A stretch of DNA of 6,978 nt, taken from assembly GCA_003220975.1 (NCBI GenBank), contig QHTX01000167.1, positions 12,245-19,222 of the forward strand. Reading direction: 5' to 3'. This stretch comes from Gemmatimonadota bacterium. Lineage in GTDB: Bacteria; Gemmatimonadota; Gemmatimonadetes; Gemmatimonadales; GWC2-71-9. The stretch's first letter is position 1. The number at the start of each line of letters is the position of its first letter. The notes beneath the pieces were generated by a model that made no database searches, was not told where the DNA came from, and saw only the letters and a list, made by a program, of their open reading frames with translations. The translations under genes and the position numbers were made by a program. This document shows, piece by piece, positions 5,852 to 6,978 of this stretch.

Positions 5852-6748
5852 TTGCTGGGGGCGGATGCCGGGGGCTCCCACTCGACCGTCGTCATCGGCC
5901 TCGCGGACGGACGCCTGCTCGGTCGCGCGGAGGGCCCCGGGGCCTCGATGAAGCCGGGCAATGCGACGGCATCCGCGGCGGTCCTCGCGGAAACCGCGCG
6001 GCGCGCGGCGGCGCAGGCCGCGCTCGCGCTCCCGGTGGACCGGGCCGTGGTCGGTGCGGCGGGGGCGGGCCGGGCGCAAGAGCAGGCAGAGCTCGAGTCG
6101 GCGCTGCGTGACGTCGGGCTCGCGCGGCGCGTCCGCGTCCTCGCGGACGCCGAGGTGGCGCTGAGCGCGGCGTTCGGCCGCGGCCCCGGGGTCCTCGTGA
6201 ACGCCGGTACGGGTTCGATCGCCTATGCACGCGACCCGCACGGCGGCCTGCATCGCGCCGGGGGGTACGGCTGGCAGCTGGGCGACGAGGGCGGCGGCTA
6301 CTGGCTCGGCCGCCGGGCGCTCGAGGCGGCGGCCTGGGCGCAGGACGGACGGGGCGAGGGCTCCACCCTGCTCGCGCGCCTGCTCGCGGCGCTCGGCCTG
6401 CAGCACTTCGACGATCTGGTCCGCTGGACCGCCACGGCCACGCCGGCGCAAGTGGCCGCCCTCGCACCCCACGTGCTCAACGCGGCGCGCGAAGGAGAGG
6501 CGGTGGCGCAACGCGCCCTGGACGACGCGGCGCGGGAGCTGGTGGCGCTCGTGGCGGCGCTCGAGCAGCACTTCCCCGGCTCGACGCCCGTGCCCGTCGC
6601 GATCGCCGGTGGCCTGCTCTTGGTGCAGTCCCCGCTCACCGCAGCCTTTCGCCAGCGGCTCGCTGTCTACGTGAAGCGGGCGCGGCTCGTGCCGAACCGG
6701 ATCGATCCGGCCGTCGGCGCGCTGAAGCTGGCGACGGAGCTGGAATAA
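5795..6748 (+). CDS. BadF/BadG/BcrA-family sugar kinase (N-acetylglucosamine / N-acetylmuramic acid kinase-like)
   Basis: This is a cytoplasmic ATP-dependent kinase of the ASKHA (actin/hexokinase) fold, 317 residues from ATG 5795. Visible motifs are the phosphate-1 loop ADAGGSHSTVVIG (23-35, with Ala where GGG is usual), GAAGAGR (87-93), DAEVALSAAF with the likely catalytic Asp118, phosphate-2 NAGTGSIAYA (136-145), the family hallmark GYGWQLGDEGGGYWLG (157-172) and the adenosine-site AGGLLL (271-276). The length fits GlcNAc kinase/MurK-type members, which phosphorylate free amino sugars; CoA-reductase activators of this superfamily would carry Fe-S cysteines, and none are seen. The start is uncertain: ATG 5795, ATG 5801, or TTG 5852, which would begin MLGADAGG as family members usually do. 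The first 19 codons come from the inverted repeat. Overlap with the symporter stop (17 bases) points to coupled translation and a shared substrate. GlcNAc or glucosamine kinase activity is as plausible as MurNAc. Confidence 0.88.
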   Translation: MGMSTDPPTPVPSFRPSVALLGADAGGSHSTVVIGLADGRLLGRAEGPGASMKPGNATASAAVLAETARRAAAQAALALPVDRAVVGAAGAGRAQEQAELESALRDVGLARRVRVLADAEVALSAAFGRGPGVLVNAGTGSIAYARDPHGGLHRAGGYGWQLGDEGGGYWLGRRALEAAAWAQDGRGEGSTLLARLLAALGLQHFDDLVRWTATATPAQVAALAPHVLNAAREGEAVAQRALDDAARELVALVAALEQHFPGSTPVPVAIAGGLLLVQSPLTAAFRQRLAVYVKRARLVPNRIDPAVGALKLATELE

Positions 6749-6750
6749 GG

Positions 6751-6978
6751 CTACGCCGCCGGGGCGAGCCTCACTTCAGGGCTGACGGTTCTCGGATCCC
6801 AATCCGTTTCCGTGCGTGCCACATAGACCGCTGCCGTCAAGTCCCCGCACACGTTGATCGTCGTGCGGCACATGTCGAGGATCCGCGCCACGCCCAGGGT
6901 GATGGCGATCCCCTCGGCCGGCACCCCCACCGTCGCGAGCACGACCATCAGGAGCGGGAGCGAGCCGCCGGCGACGCC
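6751..6978 (-). CDS. Dicarboxylate/amino acid:cation symporter (DAACS/SDF family), C-terminal fragment
   Basis: Only the last 75 residues are in the window; the frame is open to the right edge and ends at TAG (6753-6751). The peptide begins GVAGGSLPLLMVVLATVGVP and contains ILDMCRTTINVCGD, the hallmark last core helix of glutamate/aspartate/C4-dicarboxylate transporters (GltP, DctA, GltPh). Compared with GltPh, the residues equivalent to Asp394, Arg397, Asn401 and Asp405 are all present. Retention of that Arg, which contacts the substrate side-chain carboxylate, favours an acidic amino acid or dicarboxylate. The position of GltPh Asp390 is Ala here. The gene converges on the kinase with 2 bp between stops and belongs to a separate unit entering from the right. 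Confidence 0.9.
   Translation of the reverse strand, partial: GVAGGSLPLLMVVLATVGVPAEGIAITLGVARILDMCRTTINVCGDLTAAVYVARTETDWDPRTVSPEVRLAPAA

Noticed and set aside
4273..5961. Long minus-strand open frame (562 codons) opposite the second symporter and the kinase start
   Set aside because: It has a low-complexity charged composition and no recognisable motif. It crosses the terminator and gene boundaries and is best explained as an antisense shadow of the SSS gene.
6743..6771. Possible bidirectional terminator between the kinase and the DAACS gene: AGGCT, one-base bulge, CGCC with GGCG-AGCCT
   Set aside because: The bulged 9-bp stem overlaps the DAACS stop codon. Only a weak TATTCC tail follows on the minus strand and nothing T-rich on the plus strand. 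It is too weak to annotate.

Overview
The window is very G+C-rich bacterial DNA. Genes are tightly packed and codon third positions are almost all G or C, which also produces many long spurious antisense reading frames. The gene families and composition would suit Gemmatimonadota or a similar high-GC soil lineage. That is an impression from style and gene set; no marker gene here fixes the taxon.

Layout, left to right. (1) 1-2080, plus strand: the 3' end of a family 3 glycoside hydrolase (NagZ-type beta-N-acetylhexosaminidase), overlapping by 4 nt with a complete exported serine hydrolase of the beta-lactamase/AmiE class. (2) 2087-3844, minus strand: a 585-residue sodium:solute symporter (SSS family), converging on the serine hydrolase with only 6 bp between stop codons. 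(3) 3845-4339, plus strand: a self-contained iron-sulfur unit, with a TTGACA promoter, a GGAGG ribosome site, a 119-residue A-type Fe-S carrier (ErpA/IscA type) and a clear intrinsic terminator. (4) 4351-6748, plus strand: a second, 486-residue SSS symporter overlapping a BadF/BadG-type sugar kinase. (5) 6751-6978, minus strand: the C-terminal end of a dicarboxylate/amino-acid:cation symporter that converges on the kinase with a 2-bp gap.

How the genes may work together. NagZ (removes GlcNAc from muropeptides), AmiE (removes the peptide from MurNAc), an SSS sugar importer and a MurNAc/GlcNAc-type kinase are the steps expected of a peptidoglycan-sugar salvage pathway. This recalls the murQRP-amiE-nagZ-namZ cluster of Bacillus subtilis and the MurT-MurK pair of Tannerella forsythia. 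The assignment is inference from family and context, and substrates are not proven. The Fe-S carrier is probably an unrelated housekeeping insert. No gene-free stretch exceeds 300 bases.

The most unusual element is a near-perfect 31-bp inverted repeat (5770-5851) built from GGACGGAA units. It sits exactly on the symporter/kinase junction: the left arm encodes the symporter's tail, the loop holds the symporter stop codon and one candidate kinase start, and the right arm ends exactly where another candidate kinase start (TTG) begins. It looks like a mobile-type palindrome that became coding and may now control translational coupling. A second oddity is the intrinsic terminator that ends only 11 bp before the second symporter's GTG start, with a TACAAT -10-like box just upstream of it.
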